Made by a program: the position numbers and the translations under genes
The notes under the pieces: generated by a model
Databases searched by the model: none
The model's input: only the letters and a program-made list of their open reading frames with translations
Told to the model about the DNA's origin: nothing
Part shown: positions 16,123 to 25,270 of the stretch, piece after piece
How the letters are laid out: the number at the start of each line of letters is the position of its first letter
How positions within the stretch are numbered: the first letter of the stretch is position 1
From: Actinoalloteichus_B caeruleus
Lineage (GTDB): Bacteria; Actinomycetota; Actinomycetes; Mycobacteriales; Pseudonocardiaceae
Assembly (NCBI RefSeq): GCF_000718005.1
Contig: NZ_JODV01000002.1
DNA length: 64,000 bases
Strand: one strand, 5' to 3'

Positions 16123-17648
16123 GCCGGTTCGCGGGTCGGGGGTTCCCTCGCGGCCCCCGTCCGGTCCTGGTCGCCCTTCTCGTGATCGCCGTCGCCTCCG
16201 GGTGTTCCAGCCTCGGTTTCGGAGGAGAGGAACCCGTGGACACCGTCGGACAGGTCGACTTCGCACGGCCACTGGCGGTGCCACCACTGGCGGAGTCCCA
16301 CCTGGACGGCGATGGCCGGCGGGTGTTCGACCTCGTCGCCCAGGATGGCGAGCGTGAGTTCGTCCCCGGGCTCAGCACTCCGACGCGGGGGTTCAACGGC
16401 GATCACCTCGGGCCGACGCTGCGGGCACGGCAGGGCGAACGGGTCGCCGTGCGGGTCCGCAACGACCTCGACGAGGTGACCACCGTGCACTGGCACGGGA
16501 TGCGCCTGCCCGCCGCGATGGACGGCACCCCGCACCAGGCGATCGAACCGGGGGAGACCTGGGAACCGACGTGGACCGTCGACCAGCCCGCGGCGACGCT
16601 CTGGTACCACCCGCACCCGCACGGTGAGACGGAGAAGCAGGTCTACCAGGGCCTCGCGGGGCTGTTCCTCGTCGACGACCCCGAGGAAGCCGCCCTGGAC
16701 CTCCCCCGGGAGTACGGGGTGGACGACATCCCCCTGGTCGTGCGGGACGTCCGGCTTGACGGCCAGGGACGGCTCGACCGCGAGTCCCGCAACCCGATGG
16801 GCGTCCTGGGTGACACCGTGCTCGTCAACGGCACCGCCGGCCCCTACCTGGAGGTCGGGGACGAACGGGTCAGGCTGCGCCTGCTGAACGCCTCCACGGC
16901 CCGCGTCTACGACTTCGGGTTCGCGGACGACCGCGGGTTCGCGCTGGTGGGCACCGACGGAGGGCTGCTGGCCGCCCCGCACCGCACGACCCGGGTGCGG
17001 CTCTCACCCGGGGAACGAGCCGAGATCGTCGTGGACCTGGTGGCGGGCGAGTCCACCGTTCTGCGTTCCACCCCTCCTGACCTGGGCACCGGCGACGCGA
17101 TGACCGGCCGGGTCGGCGGCCGGGACACCCTCGACATCCTCGAGATCCGGGCCGCTGGTGACCTGCGCCCCGCTCCGCCGCTGCCGGACACCCTCGCCGA
17201 CATCCCACCACCCGATCCCGCCGAGTCGGTCACCACCCGCGAGTTCGTGTTGAGCGGCAGGCAGATCAACGGCGGGTCGATGGACATGTCCCGGGTGGAC
17301 GAGGTGGTGGTCCGCGACACCGCCGAGACCTGGGTGGTGCGCAACGACCACAACCAACCCCACAACTTCCACGTCCACGACGTGCGGTTCCGGGTCCTCG
17401 ACCTCGACGGGGACCCACCACCTCCGCCGCTGTCCGGGTGGAAGGACACCGTGTACGTGCCGCCGGGCGGGGAGGTGCGCCTGCTGATCCGGTTCGGCCC
17501 GCACACCGACCCCGAGGTGCCGTACATGTACCACTGCCACCTGCTGCTGCACGAGGACCTGGGCATGATGGGGCAGTTCCTGGTCGTCGAACCGGGGCAG
17601 GAGGACACGGTCGGCACGCTGCTGGACGTCGACCACGACCACGGGTGA
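16119..17648 (+). CDS. Multicopper oxidase, lipoprotein form
   Basis: A 509-aa paralogue of the oxidase at 10560-12134, with the same copper blocks: VHWHGMR, WYHPHPHG, HNFHVHD and HCHLLLHEDLGMM. The N-terminus here is a lipoprotein signal: basic residues, a hydrophobic core VLVALLVIAVASGC with the lipobox ending ASGC, then an acidic mature start. The enzyme should be tethered to the outer face of the membrane by lipid instead of by a helix. The GTG start overlaps the DUF5957-like stop codon and is preceded by GGGAGG with very short spacing, consistent with coupling. The linker between domains 2 and 3 is longer in Pro than in the paralogue. The C-terminus again ends in Asp/His (DVDHDHG). Confidence 0.93.
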   Translation: MSRFAGRGFPRGPRPVLVALLVIAVASGCSSLGFGGEEPVDTVGQVDFARPLAVPPLAESHLDGDGRRVFDLVAQDGEREFVPGLSTPTRGFNGDHLGPTLRARQGERVAVRVRNDLDEVTTVHWHGMRLPAAMDGTPHQAIEPGETWEPTWTVDQPAATLWYHPHPHGETEKQVYQGLAGLFLVDDPEEAALDLPREYGVDDIPLVVRDVRLDGQGRLDRESRNPMGVLGDTVLVNGTAGPYLEVGDERVRLRLLNASTARVYDFGFADDRGFALVGTDGGLLAAPHRTTRVRLSPGERAEIVVDLVAGESTVLRSTPPDLGTGDAMTGRVGGRDTLDILEIRAAGDLRPAPPLPDTLADIPPPDPAESVTTREFVLSGRQINGGSMDMSRVDEVVVRDTAETWVVRNDHNQPHNFHVHDVRFRVLDLDGDPPPPPLSGWKDTVYVPPGGEVRLLIRFGPHTDPEVPYMYHCHLLLHEDLGMMGQFLVVEPGQEDTVGTLLDVDHDHG

Positions 17649-17885
17649 GGGGCGGTCCGAGCGGTTTCGGGCGGCATTCCTCGAGGCCCGCCGGGAGCCT
17701 GCCGCGGCCACCGGAACCGCCCCGGCCCCGACCGACCAGCGCGGTCCGACGGGCGTGCCGCCGCGGGATGGCGACACGCGCCGTGACGATCACGTGTCGG
17801 TGGCCGCTCCTATGGTTCGGCCCATCAGCTACGGCGAGCCGAGGCCACCGCCCGGCCCCACCCCACGAACCCCACGGAGCACGCG

Positions 17886-19334
17886 ATGGCCAGCAGCGCC
17901 GACCAGACCACGTACCTGGAACTGTCCGAAGAGGGCGGCGGCGCCCACAAGTTCTACGAGGTGCGGATCAGCGGGACCGAGGTGACGATCACCTACGGGC
18001 GGATCGGCGAACGCGGCCAGGTGCGTTCCAGCGCCTACGCCACCGAGGAGAAGGCGGCGGCCGCGGCGGCGAGGAAGATCGGCGAGAAGGTCCGCAAGGG
18101 GTATGCCCCAGCGGTGCGGGGGGTGCGGCAGCGCCGGGCCATCACCCGACGGGAGATCGTGAGCACCCGGTCCACGGCCCGGCAGGCCCCCGTGTTGTGG
18201 CGTTTCGCCTCCGGCGCCCCGGCGTTCGGCATCTTCGTCAACGACGAGCATGCCTGGGTCGGCAACGAGAAGGGTGACGTCTTCACCCTCGCTCATGACG
18301 GCACCGTCACCGGCCGCTACGGGTTACCCGACGGCGTCAAGTGCATCGTCGCCGACGACTTCTGGATCTACGCCGGCTGCGACGACGGCCGGGTCTACGA
18401 CCTCGGCGGCAAGATCCCGCACGTGGCCTACGAGATCGCCGAGGACGTCGACATCTACTGGCTCGACGTCAACGACGGTGTCCTCGGGGTGTCCGACCGC
18501 CAGGGTGGCATCACCACCGTCGACCACGAGGACGAGTTCCAGTGGCGGCGCACCAGCTCCGGGAACTACGCCTGGATGGTGCGGTGCGACGACGACGGCG
18601 TCTACCACGGGCACTCGGGGGGCGTCACCCGCTACGGCTCCCGGGACGGCCAGCCGGTGTGGCACACCGACACGCGGGGCAGCGTGCTCTTCGGCTGGCA
18701 GGAACGCGACGACGTCTACGCCGGCACCTCCTTCGGGTCGGTGTACCGGATCGACAAGGCCAGCGGTGCCGTGCGCAACCACTACCGGTGCGACGCCGCC
18801 GTGTTCTCCTGCGCCACCTCCCCGGACGGGCGGTACGTCTTCGCCGGGGACAACCACTCCTCGGTGTACTGCTTCGCCGCCGACGGCACCCGGCTGTGGA
18901 AGCTGGGCACCGGCTGCGGTTCCGCCTACTCGATGCAGTACCACGACGACCGGCTCTACGTCGTCACCACCGACGGCTCGCTGGCCTGCATCGACGCCAG
19001 TGAGCAGGCGGTCACCGCCGCGAAGGAGGGGCAGCTGCCCCGAACCGAGGACATCAAGGCCACCGGGTGGGAGCGGGTCACCCCGTCGACCCGCCTGGAG
19101 ACGGTGCGGCGCTCCGCGAGCACCAGCGGCCTCGCCGGCGTGGAGGTCGAGTGCGTCCAGGAGGGGGGCCGGACCCGGGTCCGAGTCCTGACCCCCGGGT
19201 TCGACCCGACCTGGCGAGTGCAGTTCCCCAAGGACATCCGCGAGGTGGGAGCCCGCTACCTCGTCGCCGAGGTGCACGAGTCCGGTCGAGGCGGCTTCTA
19301 CCGGGCGCGGGGCGAGATCAAGCGCCTCCTCTGA
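17886..19334 (+). CDS. WGR domain protein with a C-terminal beta-propeller
   Basis: A 482-aa protein. Residues 8-85 form a WGR domain (YLELSEEGGGAHKFYEV, then ITYGRIGERGQ), the module that binds nucleic acid ends in PARP enzymes and occurs in bacterial MolR-like proteins. From about 100 to 390 there are repeated blades such as GDVFTLAHDG, DGRVYDLGG, GSVYRIDKASG and SSVYCFAADGTRLWK, which are PQQ/WD-like beta-propeller repeats. The final 90 residues are a separate domain with beta-strand character. No catalytic motif is visible. It stands alone, 237 bp after the oxidase gene. A role in sensing DNA damage or as a scaffold is possible, but no function is established. Confidence 0.85.
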   Translation: MASSADQTTYLELSEEGGGAHKFYEVRISGTEVTITYGRIGERGQVRSSAYATEEKAAAAAARKIGEKVRKGYAPAVRGVRQRRAITRREIVSTRSTARQAPVLWRFASGAPAFGIFVNDEHAWVGNEKGDVFTLAHDGTVTGRYGLPDGVKCIVADDFWIYAGCDDGRVYDLGGKIPHVAYEIAEDVDIYWLDVNDGVLGVSDRQGGITTVDHEDEFQWRRTSSGNYAWMVRCDDDGVYHGHSGGVTRYGSRDGQPVWHTDTRGSVLFGWQERDDVYAGTSFGSVYRIDKASGAVRNHYRCDAAVFSCATSPDGRYVFAGDNHSSVYCFAADGTRLWKLGTGCGSAYSMQYHDDRLYVVTTDGSLACIDASEQAVTAAKEGQLPRTEDIKATGWERVTPSTRLETVRRSASTSGLAGVEVECVQEGGRTRVRVLTPGFDPTWRVQFPKDIREVGARYLVAEVHESGRGGFYRARGEIKRLL

Positions 19335-19630
19335 CCAGCGCGGCGAAGGCACGCTTCCCGGTGTTCCTGTCCCCGGCCCCGGGTACGGGCGCGGGTGGCC
19401 GGACAAGGCTGGCGTGCGCGCCGCCGCCTGGCCGCCACTCGGACGGGCACCGCGTGAACAGCTCCGGGGTTCCTGGCCGAGGGCCCCGAGGACCTCACCG
19501 CTCGAGACGGGCACGAGGGGCGTGGACCAGGTCCCCCGCACTCCCGCTGCTACCCGGACCGCACGCCGTCGTCGACACGGGCGAGTGGCATGGTGGGCCC
19601 ACACCAGGACCGTCCCGCCGCCCTGGGGGG

Positions 19631-20548
19631 TCAGGGGTGGATCACGTACCGGCCGCGCACTCCGCCGCCGGCCACGGCGCGGTGCGCGTCCGGGACCTGG
19701 TCCAGTGGCACGGCGGCGTGCACCCGAGCGGGCAGTTCCCCGGCCGCCACGCGGCCGAGCAGGTCGTCCAACCGGGTGCTGTCGGGGCCCGCGACGACGG
19801 TGTGGACGGTGATCCCGCGCTCGGTGGCGGGCGCGTTGCCCGGTTGGACACCGACCAGGGTGCCGCCGTCGCGGACCAGGGCCAGCGCCCGCTCCTGGAA
19901 CACCGCGCAGTCGGCGACGGCGTCCCACCCCGGTTCGGCGTGGGTGACGAACGCGGCGCCCAGACCTCGGACGAACTCCTCGTCGGCCGGCCTCGCCAGC
20001 CCGGTGACCCGCCAGCCGCGGTCGGCGGCGAGGACGGCCAGGTAACCGCCGACCGCGCCCGCCGCCCCGGTCACCAGCAGCCGGTCGGCACCGGGGGTCG
20101 CGTCGCCGAGCAGGTCGAGGATCCCCGCGGCGGCGAGCCCGTTGACCGGCACGGTCGAGGCTGTCGACAGGTCCAGCCCGTCTGGCACGACGGCTAGTTT
20201 GGCGACCGGCACGGTGAGCTGCTCGGCGTAGGAGCCGTGGTCGCGGTCGAAGCCGTCCACCAGTCCGGCGACCCGGGTGCCCACGGCCAGGTCCACATCC
20301 GGGCCGGTCGCGACGACGGTGCCGGCGAAGTCCCAGCCCAGACCGGTGTGGTCCGGCTGGTGGATCACCCCCCTGGCGTGGAACAGGCCGGCGGCGACCG
20401 CGAGATCGACGGGGTTGACGGCCGCCGCGGCGACCGCGACCCGGACCTCACCCCTGCCGGGCTCGCGGACGGGGACGTCGATGATCTCGATCGAGTCGGG
20501 GCCGCCGGGGTCGCGGACGACGGCGGCGCGGAAGGTGGACGTGCTCAC
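19631..20548 (-). CDS. Zinc-free NADPH-dependent quinone/alkene oxidoreductase (MDR family)
   Basis: A 305-aa medium-chain dehydrogenase/reductase. The GroES-like half spans about 1-125 (AAAVNPVDLAV, GWDFAGTV), and the Rossmann half carries VTGAAGAVGGYLAVLA for NADPH binding. The zinc ligands of alcohol dehydrogenases are missing, so quinone or enone reduction is likely. The GTG start has GAGGAG 6 nt upstream; the frame open to 20860 is an artefact. It is divergent from an HxlR regulator, with 128 bp shared between them. HxlR proteins in this arrangement usually repress the neighbouring reductase and respond to electrophiles or quinones, which would fit an inducible detoxifying enzyme. Confidence 0.92.
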   Translation of the reverse strand: MSTSTFRAAVVRDPGGPDSIEIIDVPVREPGRGEVRVAVAAAAVNPVDLAVAAGLFHARGVIHQPDHTGLGWDFAGTVVATGPDVDLAVGTRVAGLVDGFDRDHGSYAEQLTVPVAKLAVVPDGLDLSTASTVPVNGLAAAGILDLLGDATPGADRLLVTGAAGAVGGYLAVLAADRGWRVTGLARPADEEFVRGLGAAFVTHAEPGWDAVADCAVFQERALALVRDGGTLVGVQPGNAPATERGITVHTVVAGPDSTRLDDLLGRVAAGELPARVHAAVPLDQVPDAHRAVAGGGVRGRYVIHP

Positions 20549-20629
20549 AACGTGCTCCTCAGGACGGTTGCTGCCCCATGACTGGGTGCCAGCACCACTG
20601 TGGGTGAGATACTCCCCAACGGGAAGAAG

Positions 20630-20643
20630 GCACCTCGAAGTGC
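20630..20643. promoter_or_regulatory. Near-palindrome between the oxidoreductase and HxlR genes
   Basis: GCACCTCGAAGTGC is symmetrical apart from one mismatched pair and lies in the shared divergent promoter region. A related half, AAGGCACC, follows at 20646. It is a plausible HxlR operator, not proven. Confidence 0.35.
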
Positions 20644-20676
20644 GTAAGGCACCCGGTGCTGGAAGGTGGGTGCGTG

Positions 20677-21120
20677 ATGACGACGAGGACGGCGACCGAG
20701 CAGCGGGAGCGGGCGCGAGCGAGCTACGACGCCTTCCTGGCGGGCTGCCCCAGCCGTCAACTGCTCGACCGGATCTCCAACAAGTGGACCGCCCTGATCC
20801 TGGCCGCGCTCGGCAGCGGCGGCCCGCATCGGTCCGGCGAGGCCTGTGCCGACGGCCCACGACCGATGCGCTACTCGGAGCTGGCCAGGCGGCTCGCCGG
20901 GGTCAGTCAGAAGATGCTCACCCAGACGTTGCGCTCCCTCGAACGCGACGGCCTGCTCAGCCGCACGGTCACACCAACCGTGCCGGTCACGGTCACCTAC
21001 GAGCTGACCGACCTCGGCCTCTCACTGCACCACCTCATGCGTGGCATCAAGGAGTGGGCCGACACCCACATGGACGTCGTGCTCGCCAACGGCGAGGCCT
21101 ACGACAGCCGCCAGGGGTGA
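20677..21120 (+). CDS. HxlR-family winged-helix regulator
   Basis: A 147-aa protein with the HxlR signature: CPSRQLLDRISNKWTALIL at residues 23-41, RYSELARRLAGVSQKMLTQTLRSLERDGLL for the recognition helix, then the beta-wing VTVTYELTDLG. The conserved Cys at residue 23 before the first helix is the one that senses quinones or oxidants in YodB-like members. The ATG at 20677 has GGAAGG upstream; GTG at 20674 is adjacent. It is divergent from the quinone oxidoreductase gene and probably controls it and itself. The protein is somewhat longer than YodB, through an insert rich in Gly and Ser (SGGPHRSGEACADG). Confidence 0.9.
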   Translation: MTTRTATEQRERARASYDAFLAGCPSRQLLDRISNKWTALILAALGSGGPHRSGEACADGPRPMRYSELARRLAGVSQKMLTQTLRSLERDGLLSRTVTPTVPVTVTYELTDLGLSLHHLMRGIKEWADTHMDVVLANGEAYDSRQG

Positions 21121-21314
21121 CCTCGGGCGCGCCACGGCAGGCGTGGCGGGAGCCGACCACCTCGGGTGGGTCCGCAGCGCCCGAGGTGGCCCCAGGCGTC
21201 GTCGCGGCCGGCTGATCGAGTGATCAGCGCGTCCCCCGAGGTCGGACGCCCAAGCCGCCCGTCCCCATCCCGCCCGCTCGGTGCGGCATCCCCGCCCCGT
21301 CCTCGCCGGCCGGG

Positions 21315-22778
21315 TCAGCTCTCGCTGACAGCCTCACGAGTCCGGTCGCCGTCGGGTTCCGGCTCCCAGCAGGCCACGTTCTGGACGTCCGGCAGGCGGT
21401 CGCGGGTGAAGACGGGGTCGAGCCCCTGCCGCCGCTGCGCCTCGTAGTCCCGCAGCAGTCGCATCGCCACCGCCCCCAGCGGGGCGATCGCGACCAGGTT
21501 GATCACCGCCATCACGCCCATCGTGACGTCCGCGAGGTTCCACACCAGCTCCAGCGAGCTGATGGCGCCGAGGAACAGGACGCCGACCACGACGATCCGG
21601 TACCCCAGCATCACGGCGGGACTGGACGTCAGGAAGCTCAGGTTCGACTCGCCGTAGTAGTAGTTGCCCATGACCGAGGTGAAGGCCAGCAGGAAGATGA
21701 TCAACGTCAGCAGGTGCACCGACCAGGCGCCCAGGCTGGCCGCCAGCGCCTGCTGGGTGAGCTCCGCGCCCCCGAGGTCGCTGCCGTAGGCGGGGTTGGC
21801 GAACAGGATGATGAAGGCGGTGATCGAGCAGACGACGAGCGTGTCGAAGTACACGCCGAAGGTCTGGGCGAGGCCCTGCTTCACCGGGTGGCTCACCGAC
21901 GCAGTCGCGCCCGCGTTCGGGGCGGAACCCATCCCGGCCTCGTTGGAGAACAGCCCCCGCCGGATGCCCATCATCACCGCGGTCCCCAGGCCGGCGGCGC
22001 CGACCTCACGCAGCCCGAACGCCGAGGCGACGATGTCGGAGAACACCGCCGGGACCTGCTCGATGTTCATGCCCACCACGACCGCGCCCATCACCAGGTA
22101 GATCAGCGCCATGAACGGAACGGCCAGTTGCGCGACCGCCGCGATCCGGCGGACCCCGCCGAAGATGACCACCCCGGCCAACAGCGCGAGCGCGATGCCG
22201 ACCGCCGGCGCCAACCAACCAGCCGTCTCCGCCCCACCGGACACCGTGTTCACCGAGTTGGAGATCGCCGCCGCGATGCTGTTCGACTGCACCATGTTGA
22301 ACACGAAGCCGAAGGTGAAGATGATGACGACGGCGAAGAGGACTCCCATCCACCGCTGCCCCAGCCCGTGCCACATGTAGTAGGCGGGGCCCCCTCGGTA
22401 GCCGTCCCGGTCGCGCACCTTGAACAACTGCGCCAGCGTGGACTCCACGAACGAGGCGGAGCCGACGACCAGCCCCATGATCCACATCCACATGACCGCG
22501 CCCGGCCCACCGAGGCTGATGGCGATGGCGACGCCGGCGATGTTGCCGGTCCCCACCCGGGCCGCCGCGGAGATCGCGAAAGCCTGGAAGGAGGAGACGG
22601 CCGGCTTCCCGTCCCGCGCCCGCTCCGGCTTCCCTCCGAGGTTGCGGACCATCTCCCGGACCAGCCGGAACTGCACGCCTCGGGATCGCACCGTGAAGTA
22701 GATGCTGACCACGGCGAGCAGGGGGATGACCAGGTAGGTCCAGAAGTCGTCGTTCAGCGCGACGATCGCGTCGTTCAC
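21315..22778 (-). CDS. Alanine/glycine:cation symporter (AGCS family)
   Basis: A 487-aa transporter with about eleven hydrophobic segments, importing alanine or glycine with Na+. Family landmarks include GVQFRLVREM, the motif ISAAARVGTGNIAGVA near residue 68, and FSNEAGMGSAPNAGATA around 275-291, which contributes to substrate and sodium binding. The C-terminal tail of about 50 residues is hydrophilic. The start is GTG with AGGGGA 5 nt before it. It appears monocistronic, between the HxlR gene (convergent) and a methyltransferase gene. Confidence 0.95.
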   Translation of the reverse strand: MNDAIVALNDDFWTYLVIPLLAVVSIYFTVRSRGVQFRLVREMVRNLGGKPERARDGKPAVSSFQAFAISAAARVGTGNIAGVAIAISLGGPGAVMWMWIMGLVVGSASFVESTLAQLFKVRDRDGYRGGPAYYMWHGLGQRWMGVLFAVVIIFTFGFVFNMVQSNSIAAAISNSVNTVSGGAETAGWLAPAVGIALALLAGVVIFGGVRRIAAVAQLAVPFMALIYLVMGAVVVGMNIEQVPAVFSDIVASAFGLREVGAAGLGTAVMMGIRRGLFSNEAGMGSAPNAGATASVSHPVKQGLAQTFGVYFDTLVVCSITAFIILFANPAYGSDLGGAELTQQALAASLGAWSVHLLTLIIFLLAFTSVMGNYYYGESNLSFLTSSPAVMLGYRIVVVGVLFLGAISSLELVWNLADVTMGVMAVINLVAIAPLGAVAMRLLRDYEAQRRQGLDPVFTRDRLPDVQNVACWEPEPDGDRTREAVSES

Positions 22779-23144
22779 TGTTCCCCTACCTCGTTCTCCG
22801 TCGAGACGTACCGTTCTCGTCCCCTACGGCGGGTCGCGGCCCCGGGAGGAGACGATTTGGAGCGGCGTGATCGCACGCCGTGACCACGTCGGCCTGCGGC
22901 ACCGTACACACGTTCACTCCACCGTGCACCCCCGGGCGGGGAGGGGTCGCCGGCGAGTCCCCGGTCCGCGCCGCGTCGTGCGGCGTCCTTCCTGGTGAAG
23001 GTCCGGTGAAGGGGCACGATCGAACCCGGTGTGATGTGGGTCGCGTCAACGGTGGAGGGCTCGGGGGCGCGCCACCAGGGAGGGTGGCGCCGGCGGGGCC
23101 GCTCCCCGTCCAGGTGTCCGGTTGAGGACAGGGGCCGGTCGGGC
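22779..23144. other. Intergenic region upstream of the alanine symporter
   Basis: 366 bp without a supported gene. The part nearest the symporter is its promoter side, with TACGGCGGGTCG-like and other weak elements only. Nothing distinctive seen. Confidence 0.45.
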
Positions 23145-23876
23145 TCAGCGCCGGCGGCAGGTGTAGGCGGCGTACACGGAGCCGACGAAAGCGCTGTCGA
23201 CCACCTCAAACCCCGCCCGGTCCACCATCGGTTCGAGCAACCAGCGGAAGGTGCTGAACTCGGTGCGGACGTGCTCCGCCAGGTCGTGCGCGGTGTACCC
23301 CCGCGCCGAGTCGTCCACGGCGTGCTGGAACCACCGGGAGAACACGGTCTCCACCTCCCCCGGGTCGGCGTCGTAGACCAGGTCGCGGAGCCGGAGCACG
23401 CCGCCCGGCCGGAGCAGACCGGCGATCCGGCGCAACGCGAGCGCTTTCCAGAAGTCCGGCAGCTGGTGCAGCGCGTTGCGGGTGTGGACGACGTCGGCGG
23501 GCGCACCGGTGTGCTCGTAGCTGAGGAAGCCCGCCCGCACGCACTCGACGTTCCGCCAGCCCTCGCTGGTGACCCTGGCCGCCAGCACGTCGAGCATCGC
23601 GGGGGAGACGTCCACGGCCACGACCCGCCGGACGTGCGGCGCCACCGCCAGCGTGAAACGCCCGGTGCCGGCGCCCAGATCCACCACGGTGGACTCCGAG
23701 GTCATCCCCGAAGCCCGCAGCGCGGCGAGGTCCGCCGCGATCTCCCCGTCCTCGTCGCTGGGAGCACCGTCGTCCCGGCGGAACCCGGCCTTGCGTTCGT
23801 AGCCGGCCACGAATTCCGGGTCCAGGTGCTCCGGCCCCGCGAAGGCCATCTCGTCCAGCCACCAGTCAGCGGTCAT
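23145..23876 (-). CDS. Class I SAM-dependent methyltransferase
   Basis: A 243-aa protein with the full SAM fold: motif I VVDLGAGTGRFT, motif II VVAVDVS, motif III near VECVRAGFLSYEH, and motif IV region ADVVHTRNALHQLPDFWKALAL. The HQLPDFWK stretch and the later YDADPGEVE segment resemble the SAM methyltransferases found beside detoxification genes, but the substrate is not identifiable. I chose ATG 23874-23876 because the upstream extension is Gly/Arg/Pro-rich and has no homologous look. There is no strong ribosome site at the ATG, so translation may be leaderless. It appears to be a single-gene unit. Confidence 0.88.
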   Translation of the reverse strand: MTADWWLDEMAFAGPEHLDPEFVAGYERKAGFRRDDGAPSDEDGEIAADLAALRASGMTSESTVVDLGAGTGRFTLAVAPHVRRVVAVDVSPAMLDVLAARVTSEGWRNVECVRAGFLSYEHTGAPADVVHTRNALHQLPDFWKALALRRIAGLLRPGGVLRLRDLVYDADPGEVETVFSRWFQHAVDDSARGYTAHDLAEHVRTEFSTFRWLLEPMVDRAGFEVVDSAFVGSVYAAYTCRRR

Positions 23877-24088
23877 ACCGAGATCGTGGCCCCGGGGCAC
23901 GGGGCAGCGCCACCGAGATTCGCCCCTGTCCCCTCGGCCGGGTTCGGGAGAACCGTGAGGCGCGGCCACTCCGCGTGCGCCGTTCACCGGACGTCCCGTG
24001 CGTCGTTCCTCCGTCAGCCGGTGGAGATCCGGTAGCCGGGCTTCCCGGCACCCGAGTTCCCGCCCGGCGTCGCCGATAGCGTGAGCCG

Positions 24089-24607
24089 GTGCGCATCCTC
24101 TTCGTCTGCACCGGTAACACCTGCCGCTCCCCGATGGCGGCCGCCATCACCGAGGCCGTCGCCGCCCGGCGCTCCGTTCCGGTGCGGGTGTCCTCGGCCG
24201 GGCTACGCGCCGAGACGCTGATCAGCCCGGACACGACGGCGATGCTCCAGCGGCGGGGCATCGACCCGGGGCCGCGACCGGCCGTCCAGGTCACACCGCA
24301 CCTCGTCGAACAGGCGGACCTGGTGCTCGGCGCGACCCGCGCCCACCATGACGCCCTCCGCGCCGAGGTTCCCACCGCCGCCGGCCGGATCCACGTCTGG
24401 GCCGACTTCGTGGCACGGGCCGCCGCGCTGCCCCCGCAACCGGACCTCGACGAGTTGTGCGCCCGCCTCGCCGAGGGCGAACCCCTGCCGGACACCGACC
24501 TCGTCGACCCCGCCGGGCGGGGGCGGGCCGCCTACGAGACCGCGGCCGCCCAGATCGACGAACTCGCCGAGGGGCTCCTGGACGTGCTCGGCGCGTTCGC
24601 GAGGTAG
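24089..24607 (+). CDS. Low molecular weight protein tyrosine phosphatase-like protein
   Basis: A 172-aa protein beginning with the P-loop VCTGNTCRSPM, i.e. the C-x5-R-S active site of low molecular weight phosphatases (Cys7, Arg13). The usual DPY/DP acid near the C-terminus appears as LVDPAGRGRAAY, where the Asp would be the general acid. It hydrolyses phosphotyrosine or, in related families, arsenate or phosphoarginine. The GTG start lies 6 nt behind TAGCGT, indicating a leaderless transcript. The protein begins at the very first residue with MRILFVCTGN, as in the family. Confidence 0.92.
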   Translation: MRILFVCTGNTCRSPMAAAITEAVAARRSVPVRVSSAGLRAETLISPDTTAMLQRRGIDPGPRPAVQVTPHLVEQADLVLGATRAHHDALRAEVPTAAGRIHVWADFVARAAALPPQPDLDELCARLAEGEPLPDTDLVDPAGRGRAAYETAAAQIDELAEGLLDVLGAFAR

Positions 24608-24696
24608 TCCCGTCGCCCCGCGCCCACTGGCCGGCCCCGGGGGTCGACCGCCCCACCGGCGGTGCCGCCGCTCCGGTTCCAGGACAATGCTGGGCG

Positions 24697-25158
24697 ATGA
24701 ACGCCGAGAGCGGCCCGCCGCCAGCGCCCACCGCCGACACCGATCTCCGGGGCTACCTGCTCGGGCGGTGGCGCCTGGACCGGGTGATCAGCACGCCCGA
24801 GGGAGGCGAACTCGGCACCTTCACCGGGTCGGCCGAGTTCACGGACGTGCGCCCCGCCCTCCTCCGCTACCGGGAGGAGGGCGAGTTGCGGTTCGGTACG
24901 CACGTCGGACCCGCCTACCGAACCCTCTGGTACCGCACCACGGGCGCGGCCACCGCCGAGGTCACCTTCGACCACGGCGGGTTCTTCCACACCGTCGACC
25001 TCCGCGGGCCCCGGTGGAACGCCGAGCACCTCTGCGTGGCCGACCTCTACCGGGTGGAGTACCTGGTCCGGGACGAGAACACGTGGGCGCAGCGGTGGCG
25101 GGTCACCGGCCCCGCCAAGAACCACGTCATCGCCACCGACTACCACCGCGGCGGTTGA
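24697..25158 (+). CDS. DUF6314 family protein
   Basis: A 153-aa protein with the DUF6314 pattern: LRGYLLGRWRLDRVI near residue 16, TFTGSAEFT, LLRYREEGELRFG, the RTLWYR segment, FFHTVDLRG, DLYRVEYLV, and the closing RWRVTGPAKNHVIATDY. The family is conserved in actinobacteria and plants and looks like a lipocalin-type beta barrel; its ligand is unknown. A GACAAT box lies 8 nt before the ATG, suggesting a leaderless transcript. It lies 89 bp after the phosphatase gene in the same direction, with its own promoter. Confidence 0.88.
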   Translation: MNAESGPPPAPTADTDLRGYLLGRWRLDRVISTPEGGELGTFTGSAEFTDVRPALLRYREEGELRFGTHVGPAYRTLWYRTTGAATAEVTFDHGGFFHTVDLRGPRWNAEHLCVADLYRVEYLVRDENTWAQRWRVTGPAKNHVIATDYHRGG

Positions 25159-25270
25159 GGACCCGGTTCCTCCCGGCCCCGTGCGAGCGTGCTCGTCCGA
25201 GCCGAGCGCCGCGCAGCCGGGCCCGCGTGGGACGCGGGAACTCCGCACGCAGGGGCGGCCGGAACCCTGG

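Noticed and set aside
14553..17648. 1031-codon frame ending in the second multicopper oxidase
   Set aside because: The oxidase starts at GTG 16119; upstream of it the frame is antisense to the sensor kinase and intergenic.
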